From: Halorhabdus tiamatea SARL4B
Lineage (GTDB): Archaea > Halobacteriota > Halobacteria > Halobacteriales > Haloarculaceae
Direction of reading: 5' to 3'
DNA: 64,000 bases
NCBI RefSeq assembly: GCF_000470655.1
Contig: NC_021921.1
Span: 1,922,001 to 1,986,000 of the forward strand
Part shown: positions 26,691 through 37,180 of the stretch, one piece after another
Position numbering within the stretch: the first letter of the stretch is position 1
Layout: each line of letters begins with the position of its first letter
The notes under the pieces: model-generated
What the model saw: the letters and a program-made list of their open reading frames with translations, nothing else
The model's database searches: none
What the model was told of the DNA's origin: nothing
Translations under genes and position numbers: made by a program

Positions 26691-27809
26691 TCAGAGGTCC
26701 GGCTGGCCGCCGTATTCGAGCCAGATCTTGCAGGTCCCCTCGCTGGAGACCATACACGCCCCGACGGGGTCCTGGGGCGTACACTCCTCGCCGAAGAGTT
26801 CACACTCGTCGGGGTCGGCCTTCCCGGCCATGATGTCCCCGCAGATGCACTGCTCGGTCAGCGGGTCGGCCGCCCCCGGGTCGACGTCGATGTCGAAGCG
26901 CTCGCGGGCGTCGAAGTCGGCGTACTCGTCGCTGAGCACGAGGTTCGCGTCGGGAATCTCGGCGATCCCGCGCCACTCGCCGCTCTCGGCCTCGAAGACG
27001 TCCCACATCGCGTCTTTGGCCGGGACGTTGCCCTCCTCGGTGACACACCGCTGGTAGGCGTTGGCGAGACCCGCTTGGTCATCACGGACGAACTCGAGGA
27101 GCTGGACGAGCGCGAACAGGACGTCGATCGGCTCGAAGCCGCCGACGACCACCGGCGTGTCGTACTCGGAGACGAAGTCCTCGAAGAGACCGTACCCAGT
27201 GATGACAGCGGCGTGACCCGCCGCGAGGAAGCCGTCGACGTCGGTGTCGGGCATCTCGGCGACGATCTCCATCGCAGGCGGGACGTACTTGTGTGCCGAC
27301 AGGACCGAGAAGTTCTCGGGCGGGTCCGCGGCGAGGACCGCGGCGGTCGGCGCGGCGGTCGTCTCGAAGCCCGTCGCGAAGAAGACGACATCCTCGTCTT
27401 CTTCGTCGGCGATCTCTGCGGCCTCGCTGGCGCTGTAAACGACGCGGACGTCCGCACCTTCGTCTCGGGCGTCGGCGAGGCTCTTCTCGGTGCCGGGCAC
27501 GCGGAACATGTCGCCGTAAGTGGCGACGATGTTCCCGTTCTCGGCTAAGGCGACGGCCTCGTCGACCTCCGGCATGTTGGTCACACAGACCGGACACCCC
27601 GGCCCCATCCGCACGGTGAGATCGTCGGGCAGGATCGAACGCAGACCGAACTTCGCGATGGCCTGCTCGTGGGAGCCACAGACGTGCATCACGTTGACCG
27701 GCTCGCCGATGTCGTCCATCAGGGCCTGGAGTCGCTCGGTCAACTGTTCGGCCTTCTCGGGGTCACGAAACTGGAGTTCGTCGTCCCCGCTCTCGACGTT
27801 CGTCGCCAT
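26691..27809 (-). CDS. hypD: Hydrogenase maturation protein HypD
   Basis: Iron-sulfur scaffold protein on which, with HypC, the Fe(CN)2CO unit is built. 372 residues, normal length. It has MHVCGSHEQ (about 42-50), GPGCPVCVTN, the ATGFETTA block and a C-terminal cysteine cluster (CICGDIMAG, ECTPQDPVGACMVSSEGTCKIW) for the [4Fe-4S] centre. Its ATG directly follows the hypC stop codon (TAG-ATG), so the two are translationally coupled. Confidence 0.97.
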   Translation of the reverse strand: MATNVESGDDELQFRDPEKAEQLTERLQALMDDIGEPVNVMHVCGSHEQAIAKFGLRSILPDDLTVRMGPGCPVCVTNMPEVDEAVALAENGNIVATYGDMFRVPGTEKSLADARDEGADVRVVYSASEAAEIADEEDEDVVFFATGFETTAAPTAAVLAADPPENFSVLSAHKYVPPAMEIVAEMPDTDVDGFLAAGHAAVITGYGLFEDFVSEYDTPVVVGGFEPIDVLFALVQLLEFVRDDQAGLANAYQRCVTEEGNVPAKDAMWDVFEAESGEWRGIAEIPDANLVLSDEYADFDARERFDIDVDPGAADPLTEQCICGDIMAGKADPDECELFGEECTPQDPVGACMVSSEGTCKIWLEYGGQPDL

Positions 27810-28094
27810 CTATGGCCCCTCGATGCCGAGTTGCTGGCCCTCGGCGGCCCCGATCTCGTCTAAGGCTTCGTCCTCGTCGCCCTCGAGGAACGACTCGTAG
27901 ATCTCCATGGTCTCCTCGACCTCTTCGTCGGGGATCTTTCTGATGGCGAAGCCGGCGTGGTTGAGAATGTGATCACCCACCTCGACGTCCTCGTCGACGA
28001 CGTCGATCCGGACAGTCTTCTCGACGTCCCAGAACTCGGCGCGCGCTTCGTTGCCGTCTATCTCGACGATCTCTCCCGGGATTCCTAGGCACAT
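27810..28094 (-). CDS. hypC: Hydrogenase assembly chaperone HypC
   Basis: 94 residues starting MCLGIPGEIVEIDG; Cys2 is the residue that binds iron and later the hydrogenase large-subunit precursor. A small beta-barrel followed by a C-terminal helix (DEEVEETMEIYESFLEG). First gene of the hypC-D-E-A-B unit. A GGTGAT ribosome-binding sequence lies shortly upstream of the ATG. Confidence 0.96.
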   Translation of the reverse strand: MCLGIPGEIVEIDGNEARAEFWDVEKTVRIDVVDEDVEVGDHILNHAGFAIRKIPDEEVEETMEIYESFLEGDEDEALDEIGAAEGQQLGIEGP

Positions 28095-28401
28095 GTGATA
28101 TCACCTGATTTCGGGTCGGCCTCGCGGGACGGTCCGCTCGGTACCGAGTGACCCGGCCCGCCGACGGGCGAGACGTCATCCAGTCGACGGGCTGGCGGCG
28201 TTCCACCCCGTCGACCACCGACGACAGTCGGCTGGCCGGATCCCATAGCTGATCCCAGAACGTCAGGCTACTTGAGGGTGCGCCCTGTTGTAGCCGGCTG
28301 AAAACTGCGATGATCGTCAATTGAGGACTCAGGGCCGAGAGCGACCGTCCCAGGCCAACCCCCCACGCTCTTGTGGCTCGCCCGAGAAGTCCTCCGTGAC
28401 C
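28095..28401. other. Divergent spacer between hypC and the DUF1508 gene
   Basis: Contains the ribosome-binding site and presumably the promoter of the hypCDEAB operon, on the minus strand. I cannot pick out an unambiguous TATA box. No gene or clear inverted repeat is visible. Confidence 0.4.
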
Positions 28402-28590
28402 ATGACAGCCCAGGCACGCTTCGAGGTGTATCGTGATCGCGCCGACGAGTGGCGGTGGCGGCTGGTCGCCTCCAACGGCGAAATCATCGCGGACAGCGCC
28501 GAAGGCTACGCCGCCAAACAGGGAGCCCAGCGCGGGATCGAGAGCGTCAAGCGCGTGGCTGGGGACGCACCTGTCGTCGACGTCGAGTGA
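28402..28590 (+). CDS. DUF1508 (YegP-like) small protein
   Basis: 62 residues, MTAQARFEVYRDRADEWRWR then LVASNGEIIADSAEGYAAKQ, ending in VVDVE. The pattern FEVYxD..xxWRWRLxAxNGxIIAxSxExY is that of the DUF1508 fold, common in haloarchaea as a small stand-alone protein. The function is unknown. ATG 28402 is used; a longer frame from 28321 has no support. Confidence 0.8.
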   Translation: MTAQARFEVYRDRADEWRWRLVASNGEIIADSAEGYAAKQGAQRGIESVKRVAGDAPVVDVE

Positions 28591-28889
28591 GCCGACAGGA
28601 TACCGCCGTATCGACCGTTTTCGGGACCGTTCGGTCTCCTCGAGCACGATCGTCCGAGATGGCGGCTCACGGGTGTTTCTCCCGGTAGCGCGAGTCTGTC
28701 CGGCAGATGACGGAGGCTCGGTGGAATTGTGTGTTTTATTAGCCCCTCCGGCGTTGGTGTGGACGATTGTCGCATGTACGGGACGGGACCACCGACGGAC
28801 CGTGAATCGAGGCGTGTCGTGGCGTCGACGCACAGCCACAGATTGGATGGACGACGGCGAGACTCGTCGCCAGACACCCGGGAGGGACG

Positions 28890-31589
<2,700 letters not shown>

Positions 31590-31642
31590 CGGCGACGCGC
31601 TGTTTTCCGGGCACACGTGGGCCCACCTACTGACAGGGACAA

Positions 31643-32818
31643 TCAGACAGTCCCGGCGATCGGTAACAGGACGAACGTGGCGTAGGACAGGGCCGTCGCG
31701 ACCGTCGGGCCGATGATCCAGAAGGCGACGAACCGGACGACGACCGACGGATCGAAGAGGTCGCCAGCCCCCTGGAGGTCCTCGCCGGACTCCTCGCCGA
31801 TGGCCGGCACCTCGTCGTCGGTCTCGGTCGCGATGGCGTCGACCGACACGTCGGCGTCGATCTCCCCGCGGGCGAGTTCAGTCGCCGTCGCCGGTCGTGT
31901 CGCCCGCCCCCACCCCAGGCCGACGATCGTCATGACCGTCGACAGCGCCAGGCTGATCGGGATGCCCATCGCCGACGCGATGGTGGTAATCGTCGCGCCG
32001 ATGACCATCACGACCATCGCCGCCAGCAGCGGGAGGTCGGTGATCCCGTTGCCGACGGACTCCATCGTCCGGCGGGCGATGGTGAACGACCCGATGCCGA
32101 TCGTGGCCGTCCCGAGGATGACGGCCATATCGGGCTCGAGCAGCCCGCCACCGACCAGCGGCGCGACGGCGTTTGCCACGTTCGACGCGCCGGCACTGAA
32201 GGACATGTAACACGCGATGAGGAAGACGACGACCGTACTCACGAATTCCCGGGTCGTCGTCCCCGGACCGAGTCGGGGGGTGGGAACCCCGCCGGATCGC
32301 TCGACAGTGACGAGCGAGCCCTCGGACTGGGTCAGCGCGAAGTACCGATCGAGGTACGGATAGACGTACCGGCCGACGATGGAGCCCAGCCAGAAGCCGA
32401 CGACCGGAGAGATGAGCCACCAGACGGCGATCTCGCCCAGGACGGCCCACTCCAGAGACTGGGTCGCGAGGCCGAGACCGGCTATTGCACCGACGGCCGT
32501 CATCGACGTCGAGACGGGCACGCCGTAGATGTTCGCCACCAGCATGCCCAGCCCGATGAACGTGAGCACGACGATGCTGGCTTCGATCGAGAACGCCGCC
32601 TTCGGGACGATCTGCCCGCCGAGCGTGTCGATGACGTTCCGACCGACCGTCCAGCCGCCGAGGAAGACGAAACCGGTCATCAACGCCGCCGCGCCGGTCT
32701 TGCTGACGACGTTCGCGCCGACCGAGGGGCCCCAGGCGACACCGGTCGAGGACCCACCGATGTTGAACCCGACGAACCCGGCGGTCGCGAGTCCGACGAG
32801 CAAGAGGATAGAGATCAT
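31643..32818 (-). CDS. PiT-family inorganic phosphate transporter
   Basis: 391 residues, about ten membrane segments. It has the PiT half-repeats: FNIGGSSTGVAWGPSVGA near the N-terminus and FSAGASNVANAVAPLVG in the second half. It transports phosphate with a cation. A loop of about 50 acidic residues (IDADVSVDAIATETDDEVPAIGEE) lies before the last helices. It is convergent with the P-type ATPase. The divergent neighbour is a universal stress protein, a common pairing near haloarchaeal transporters. Confidence 0.88.
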   Translation of the reverse strand: MISILLLVGLATAGFVGFNIGGSSTGVAWGPSVGANVVSKTGAAALMTGFVFLGGWTVGRNVIDTLGGQIVPKAAFSIEASIVVLTFIGLGMLVANIYGVPVSTSMTAVGAIAGLGLATQSLEWAVLGEIAVWWLISPVVGFWLGSIVGRYVYPYLDRYFALTQSEGSLVTVERSGGVPTPRLGPGTTTREFVSTVVVFLIACYMSFSAGASNVANAVAPLVGGGLLEPDMAVILGTATIGIGSFTIARRTMESVGNGITDLPLLAAMVVMVIGATITTIASAMGIPISLALSTVMTIVGLGWGRATRPATATELARGEIDADVSVDAIATETDDEVPAIGEESGEDLQGAGDLFDPSVVVRFVAFWIIGPTVATALSYATFVLLPIAGTV

Positions 32819-32920
32819 ACTCGTCTATTCCCGCGAGACGGGTGTATATGTTCTGGATGCGTGTGATACGTGCGTGAACATACCTCATAGACTTATGTCG
32901 CAATCGGCCGTAGTAGCCGT

Positions 32921-33340
32921 ATGATCGAACGCGTCCTCGTGGCGATGGACGACTCCGAGATGGGCGAGAAGGCCCTCAGATACGCTCTCGAGGCACATCC
33001 CGACGCCGAGGTGACTGTACTGCACGTCGTCGGCGAGCCCTCGCCGATGATGGGACAGGCAGTCGGACTGGCGCTCGAAGACGACGTCCAGGCGGCGGCA
33101 GAGGAACTCGCCGCGGCGGTACTCGACCGGGCTCGCGAGATAGCCGACGAGTACGACGCCGAGGTGGAAACCAAAGTCGGGTGGGGAACGCCGGCGAAGG
33201 TGATCGTCTCCCGTGCAGCTGACTTCGATACGGTCGTCATCGGCAGTCACAGCGGGTCGCTGGCCGACCAGCTGTTCGTGGGCAACGTCGCCCAGAAAGT
33301 GTTCCGCCGATCGCCCGTCCCCGTCACGACGGTTCGGTGA
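32921..33340 (+). CDS. Universal stress protein (UspA family)
   Basis: 139 residues with the Usp fold: MIERVLVAMDDSEMGEKALRYAL at the start and the ATP-binding loop GSHSGSLADQLFVGNVAQKVF then SPVPVTTV at the end. It is probably a nucleotide-binding regulatory protein. The divergent promoter is shared with the phosphate transporter. Confidence 0.9.
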   Translation: MIERVLVAMDDSEMGEKALRYALEAHPDAEVTVLHVVGEPSPMMGQAVGLALEDDVQAAAEELAAAVLDRAREIADEYDAEVETKVGWGTPAKVIVSRAADFDTVVIGSHSGSLADQLFVGNVAQKVFRRSPVPVTTVR

Positions 33341-33535
33341 GTTACGGGAAGGGAACGATGTCGGCGAGAGACCGGACAGTCGAAAGTAGTCACCAGGAGT
33401 CATTCCGGCGCTGGCTCGAAGTCTCGATGCTCGACGGAATGGAGTCCGGAAGTCATAGACAGGGAAGTCGACCCATTTAAATGCCGAAGCATTTCGAGGG
33501 AAACCCTATACTGAGTTCGTCCCGTAGCTCTCCCT

Positions 33536-33688
33536 ATGGAGAGTGAGCGAGGAGAGACGTTATCGCCAGCGGGCAAGAAATCGGCAGTCACTGTCGAGGA
33601 CCACCTCCGGAGCGCGCTGAACGCGACCGAGAACGAAAACGTCGAATATCACATCCACACTGCGCTGGAAATGCTAGTCGGCGATTGA
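33536..33688 (+). CDS. Small acidic haloarchaeal protein, 50 residues
   Basis: MESERGETLSPAGKKSAVTV followed by EDHLRSALNATENENVEYHI and HTALEMLVGD. Two amphipathic helices, no cysteines. A TATA-like TTTAAAT lies about 55 bases upstream. The helical pattern with VEDHLRxAL...VEYHIHTALEML recalls small proteins found in many haloarchaea, but the family is not named here. Confidence 0.5.
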   Translation: MESERGETLSPAGKKSAVTVEDHLRSALNATENENVEYHIHTALEMLVGD

Positions 33689-34051
33689 GCGGGAGAGTGA
33701 GTCGGTCGCTGGAAGGATCTCCGGGTGCGCCTCTGTCGAGGACAGGAAAACAGTTGTGTGGAGACCGGTCGGGAGTGTACACTCATTCCCCGATCGTCCA
33801 GCGGGGGTGGATGGGATTGCGCTCGTCTCTGAGCGAAGAACGGGACGTCTCGCCGGCAACCACGACGCCCGAATCCGCGCCCACAACGGGCAGATCTGGC
33901 CGGTGTGTAGCCCGCGATGGACGACCGCCAAAACGCGCCTGCGGGTCCGTGAGGCCACCCGCGGGACGCAACCGTTCACGTGGTTGGAAGTATGTGAATC
34001 ACGTGTTGCAAGCGTCTGAAACGAAACAGACGGCTGGTTTGTAATGCTGCG
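33689..34051. other. 363-base region without a supported gene
   Basis: Open frames exist on both strands (33674-33979 minus, 33756-34019 plus) but overlap each other and have arginine- and cysteine-rich translations unlike real haloarchaeal proteins. I see no RNA gene or strong repeat. It may be the decayed remnant of a gene. Confidence 0.4.
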
Positions 34052-34534
34052 TCAGTTCGGGGTGATACGCTTGACGATGTGGGTATCGCCGGTGTCCGGG
34101 TTCTCCCAGACGAGACGTATCGGTGTGCCACTGAACTCGTTGGAGACACTCCCGGAACCGGTGTAGCTGCTTGCGGAGATCCGGACCTTCCCGCCGGGTT
34201 TGAGTTCGGTCTTTAGAGAACTCCCGGTGGGTGTCTCGAAGTCCGCCAGCGCATACTCGGTGCCACCGATGTCGACGACGAACTCGGAGACAGCGACTGC
34301 AGCACCGCCATCGTGCATTACGGTGACTCGATCTTCTGTAATGGATCCGGGAGACATGGTGTCCTGGGAATACATCTCCCAGTAGGTCTTCGGCGGGCTA
34401 TTCGAGTCCGCCCCCATGTTCAGCAGGAACATCCCGATGACCACGGCGAGAATGGCGATGATCCCCACCACGAGGACGACCTCAACTGACGATAGATCAC
34501 GATCTTCGCCTAAGAATAATTTTTTCAGTGTCAT
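34052..34534 (-). CDS. Archaeal type IV pilin-like protein
   Basis: 160 residues. ATG 34534 (MTLKKLFLGED) is followed by a hydrophobic helix VEVVLVVGIIAILAVVIGMFL (about 16-36) preceded by charged DRDLSS, the class III signal arrangement cut by the archaeal prepilin peptidase. The rest is a beta-rich head (GGTEYALADFETPTG, PIRLVWENPDTGDTHIVKR). Haloarchaeal pilins usually have SPVIG at this spot; here SSVEV replaces it. No other pilus genes are in the window. Confidence 0.75.
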   Translation of the reverse strand: MTLKKLFLGEDRDLSSVEVVLVVGIIAILAVVIGMFLLNMGADSNSPPKTYWEMYSQDTMSPGSITEDRVTVMHDGGAAVAVSEFVVDIGGTEYALADFETPTGSSLKTELKPGGKVRISASSYTGSGSVSNEFSGTPIRLVWENPDTGDTHIVKRITPN

Positions 34535-34801
34535 GAACACACTATATAGGATCCGAAAGTATATAACATAGATCAATCGTTCTCACCCGGTGAACACCGG
34601 TTTCAGACGGGTTACTGCCTACTCTCTGCGGACATCCCCTCAATGAACGAATATATAGTCAGCCCTCACCGCTTCGCTCTCCGGTTGCACAAGGAGGGGC
34701 TGCCGGGCTTTCGTGCTGTTTCCTTCGCTCGTCGGCTGCCTGGGACAATACTGCGCGCGGCTTTCAGGTACTGCCTCCGGCGTTTCGTGCTGTCGGCCCG
34801 C
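34535..34801. other. Pilin upstream region
   Basis: Holds an AT-rich stretch (CACTATATAGG and AGTATATAAC around 34540-34570), a plausible promoter of the pilin on the minus strand. The rest is featureless. The plus-strand frame 34643-34993 overlaps the pseudogene and is not credible. Confidence 0.4.
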
Positions 34802-35118
34802 TCAGGACCACACGTCAACAATCGGCGGATCGTTCTCTCGATCGATCACGGGCAACTCATCACCATCCTGAGCAGCGTCCTCGACAGCTTCGAGGTCGCG
34901 CGGTTGTGGACCGAGCGACCCGCTCGGCATGTCCCAGACGGCGTACGCACCGAGGTAGTCGATCAGACACCGATACGACGGTTCTTTGGGTAATGTCGAG
35001 CGATGCCGGGCCGTTCGACCTCTGTAATCGCGCGCTCTATCGCGGCGGCGAGATCGTCACGGATCGGTGTTTCATAGGTGTTCTTTACTGAGAAGAGAGC
35101 ACCAGCAGACTGGCTCAC
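34802..35118 (-). pseudogene. Frameshifted gene of unknown family
   Basis: On the minus strand a GTG-start frame reads VSQSAGALFSVKNTYETPIR, DDLAAAIERAITEVERPGIA and RHYPK. It then continues, in the next frame, with LPKEPSYRCLIDYLGAYAVW, DMPSGSLGPQPRDLEAVEDA and AQDGDELPVIDRENDPPIVDVWS before a stop at 34802. Both halves have haloarchaeal acidic composition. Joining them needs one extra base around 34985-34992. Intact length would be about 105 residues. I do not recognise the family. A sequencing error is the alternative to a mutation. Confidence 0.6.
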
Positions 35119-35199
35119 AATGTTCTGTGATTTTTGTAGAGCATACGCCGAGCGTAGCGAGGCGTTTCACTGCTGGCGAACGCAGTGAGCCAGCAGGTG

Positions 35200-35262
35200 T
35201 TTTTGGTCCAGCTTTTTGCAAGGAGGGGTGCCGACAGGCACCCCTCCGCAGTAAAAAGGTGG
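35200..35262 (-). repeat. Hairpin element, copy A (CCACCTTTTT...GCAAAAAGCTGGACC)
   Basis: A perfect 11-base stem (GGAGGGGTGCC at 35222-35232, complement 35237-35247) is bracketed by TTTTTGGTCCAGCTTTTTGC on one side and AAAAAGGTGG on the other. The same bracket with a different stem occurs at 43435-43495 after secY. Read on the minus strand it has T5 runs and may act as a terminator. Confidence 0.6.
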
Positions 35263-35305
35263 TGTAGTGGGGCCACCGACAACTCGCTTCGCTCGTTGTC
35301 GAGCA

Positions 35306-35346
35306 CTCAGTTTTCGTCGCTCGCGTTGCTCGCTCCGAAAACTGAG
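35306..35346. repeat. 10-base inverted repeat
   Basis: CTCAGTTTTC at 35306-35315 and GAAAACTGAG at 35337-35346, separated by 21 bases of TCG/CGC-rich sequence. Part of the palindrome-rich spacer downstream of tRNA-Pro. Confidence 0.5.
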
Positions 35347-35348
35347 AA

Positions 35349-35363
35349 CGCCGAGATTCGAAC
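35349..35363 (-). repeat. Partial copy of the tRNA-Pro 3' half
   Basis: CGCCGAGATTCGAAC is identical to 35506-35520, the T-arm and acceptor side of tRNA-Pro, 157 bases away. A further inverted, imperfect copy (GCTCGAATCTCGTCGG) lies near 35441-35457. Confidence 0.55.
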
Positions 35364-35499
35364 GAAGGAAGACGGTCCTGCGCTCGTCGTTTGGTCTCAC
35401 TCCGTTCGACCTCACGACGAGTCGCGGGCTGCGACTTCCAGGCTCGAATCTCGTCGGATCCAGCAATTGCTGCTCACGTATTTGTTCGCAGCAAATGGA

Positions 35500-35570
35500 T
35501 GGGGCCGCCGAGATTCGAACTCGGGTCCGACGCACCCCATGCGCCGAGGATACCGCTACCCTACGGTCCC
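35500..35570 (-). tRNA. tRNA-Pro (anticodon GGG)
   Basis: 71-base cloverleaf: acceptor GGGACCG/CGGCCCC, D stem GGGT/ATCC, anticodon stem GGCGC/GCGTC with loop ATGGGGT (anticodon GGG), T arm CCGAG-TTCGAAT-CTCGG, discriminator A. No CCA encoded. The fourth acceptor pair is A opposite C, because 35504 is G on the plus strand where A would be expected. A CCTTAA TATA-like element lies about 30 bases upstream, before the Cbf5 gene end. Confidence 0.92.
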
Positions 35571-35622
35571 GTGATTCGATGAATGACTGAGCCGGAGTTA
35601 AGGCCTTCGTTTCGTCGCGGGC

Positions 35623-36510
35623 TCAGACCAGCACGCGCTCGAGATCCACAACGGTCCCCTCATCGGAATCCGGGTCGCCGACGAGGGTCCCCAGACACAC
35701 CGCCGCGCCGTTCGGAATGTAGCAGGCGACGAGCGGTTCGGCGTCAGAATCGAGCCCGTCGTCGGCGTCGATCACACCCGGCGCGTAGACGGGTGCCCCC
35801 TCCGCAACTGACTCCGCGGCGCTCGGTGCGATCGTGACCGACGGGAGATCGACGAGCGCGCGTTCGGCGGGCTGGACGACCTCCCGAAGCGCTTGTGGGT
35901 CGTCGTCTTCGCGCCACCACGCGAGCGCGTCGACGAAGTCGTGCATCGTTACCAGATCGCTATCCTCGAAGGGGTCGGTCGCCGCCCGGCGGAGGTCGCC
36001 CATGTGCGCGCCGGTGCCCAGCGCCAGCCCCATGTCGTGACAGAGCTTTCGGATGTAGGTGCCACTCTCACACCGGATCGAGAGGAGGACACGGCGGTCC
36101 TCGGCTTCCAGTACGTCCAGACTGTGGATCTCCCGAGAGCGCAGCCGACGGACGACGGCGCTTTTCTTCGGCGGCTTCTGGTAGATCTCGCCCTCGAACT
36201 CGTCAGCGATGGCCTCCAGTGCGGCGGAATCGGCGAGGCGTTCGTGGAGTTCGAGGACAGCGACGTATTCCTTCCGGCTGTCGTCGAAGACCTGGGCCAT
36301 CCGGGTGGCGTCGCCGAGCAGCATCGGGAGACAGCCGGTGACCTTCGGATCGAGTGTCCCGGCGTGGGCCGCCCGGTCGACGGTCGCGAGGTCCCGGACC
36401 CAGGCGGCGACCTGGTGGGCCGAGGGGCCCGGCGGCTTGTCGAGATTCAACACGCCAAAGGACAGCAGTTCGGCCGGGGATCGGTCCTCGGGGGGTCCTC
36501 GGAGTGCCAT
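35623..36510 (-). CDS. cbf5: tRNA/rRNA pseudouridine synthase Cbf5 (H/ACA RNP catalytic subunit)
   Basis: Archaeal dyskerin homologue that turns U to pseudouridine with guide RNAs, and position 55 of tRNAs. 295 residues with the catalytic block HAGTLDPKVTG (Asp about 53), the YIRKLCHDMG motif and a C-terminal PUA-like portion (APVYAPGVIDADDG, NGAAVCLGTL). Translationally close to cmk (1 base between genes). Last protein gene of the adk-DUF106-cmk-cbf5 run. Confidence 0.94.
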   Translation of the reverse strand: MALRGPPEDRSPAELLSFGVLNLDKPPGPSAHQVAAWVRDLATVDRAAHAGTLDPKVTGCLPMLLGDATRMAQVFDDSRKEYVAVLELHERLADSAALEAIADEFEGEIYQKPPKKSAVVRRLRSREIHSLDVLEAEDRRVLLSIRCESGTYIRKLCHDMGLALGTGAHMGDLRRAATDPFEDSDLVTMHDFVDALAWWREDDDPQALREVVQPAERALVDLPSVTIAPSAAESVAEGAPVYAPGVIDADDGLDSDAEPLVACYIPNGAAVCLGTLVGDPDSDEGTVVDLERVLV

Positions 36511-36511
36511 G

Positions 36512-37090
36512 TTAGAAGTCGTAGGAGACGCCCTCGATAGGGGCTTTGCCCTCGTCGCCGTTGGCCTCGTAGGACTCGACGGCGTGGAGGACGACGCTCA
36601 ACATGCCCTGGGGACTCCACCGGGCGGTGTTGATCGCCAGGTCGTAAATCGAGAGGTCCTCGATATCGATGTCGTAGTAGTCCTGGTAGCGATGAGCTTC
36701 GCTCTCGGCGCGCTCCTTCGTCTCGGTTCGGGCCTGCTCGACCGGTTTGTTCTCCCGCTGGGAGATCCGCTCGGCGCGAACCCCGAGCGGGGCGTCGAGC
36801 CAGAGCTTGAGATCGGCGTACTCGCCGGCCATCCACCCCGCGAGTCGGGATTCAAGCACGAGATCGTCCCGATCGCGAGCGATGTCCCGAAGACGGCGAT
36901 CTAGGTCACGATCGATCGCGTCGTCTTCTTCGGCCTGCTTGTTGAGTTCCAGCGGCGTCATGCCGCGCTCCTCGGCGAGCGAGCGAAAGATATCGCCGCC
37001 GCTGACGTGATCGTAGTCCAGGGCGTCAGCGAGGCTGGCCGCGAGCGTGCTCTTCCCGCTCCCGGCCGGTCCGGAGACGGTTATCAACAT
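36512..37090 (-). CDS. cmk: Cytidylate kinase, archaeal type
   Basis: Phosphorylates CMP/dCMP. 192 residues, [20 protein letters not shown] with the P-loop GPAGSGKS (7-14), then [19 protein letters not shown] and [25 protein letters not shown]. Short archaeal form without the bacterial insert. Placement next to cbf5 and DUF106 is the conserved archaeal order. Confidence 0.93.
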   Translation of the reverse strand: MLITVSGPAGSGKSTLAASLADALDYDHVSGGDIFRSLAEERGMTPLELNKQAEEDDAIDRDLDRRLRDIARDRDDLVLESRLAGWMAGEYADLKLWLDAPLGVRAERISQRENKPVEQARTETKERAESEAHRYQDYYDIDIEDLSIYDLAINTARWSPQGMLSVVLHAVESYEANGDEGKAPIEGVSYDF

Positions 37091-37180
37091 ACCTGATGTG
37101 GGGCAGTGAGGCTAAAAGAGGTTGCGTCTCGTGGGCGAACGAGCGTGTTCGCCGATCGTCCCCTCGAACGTCCCCGAGAG

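Noticed and set aside
33674-34044. Possible genes of about 100 residues on either strand
   Set aside because: Overlapping each other, arginine/cysteine-rich, and no start or composition typical of the organism.
34595-34620. A GTTTCAGACGG stretch like the start of haloarchaeal CRISPR repeats
   Set aside because: Single occurrence, no second repeat at spacer distance and no cas genes.
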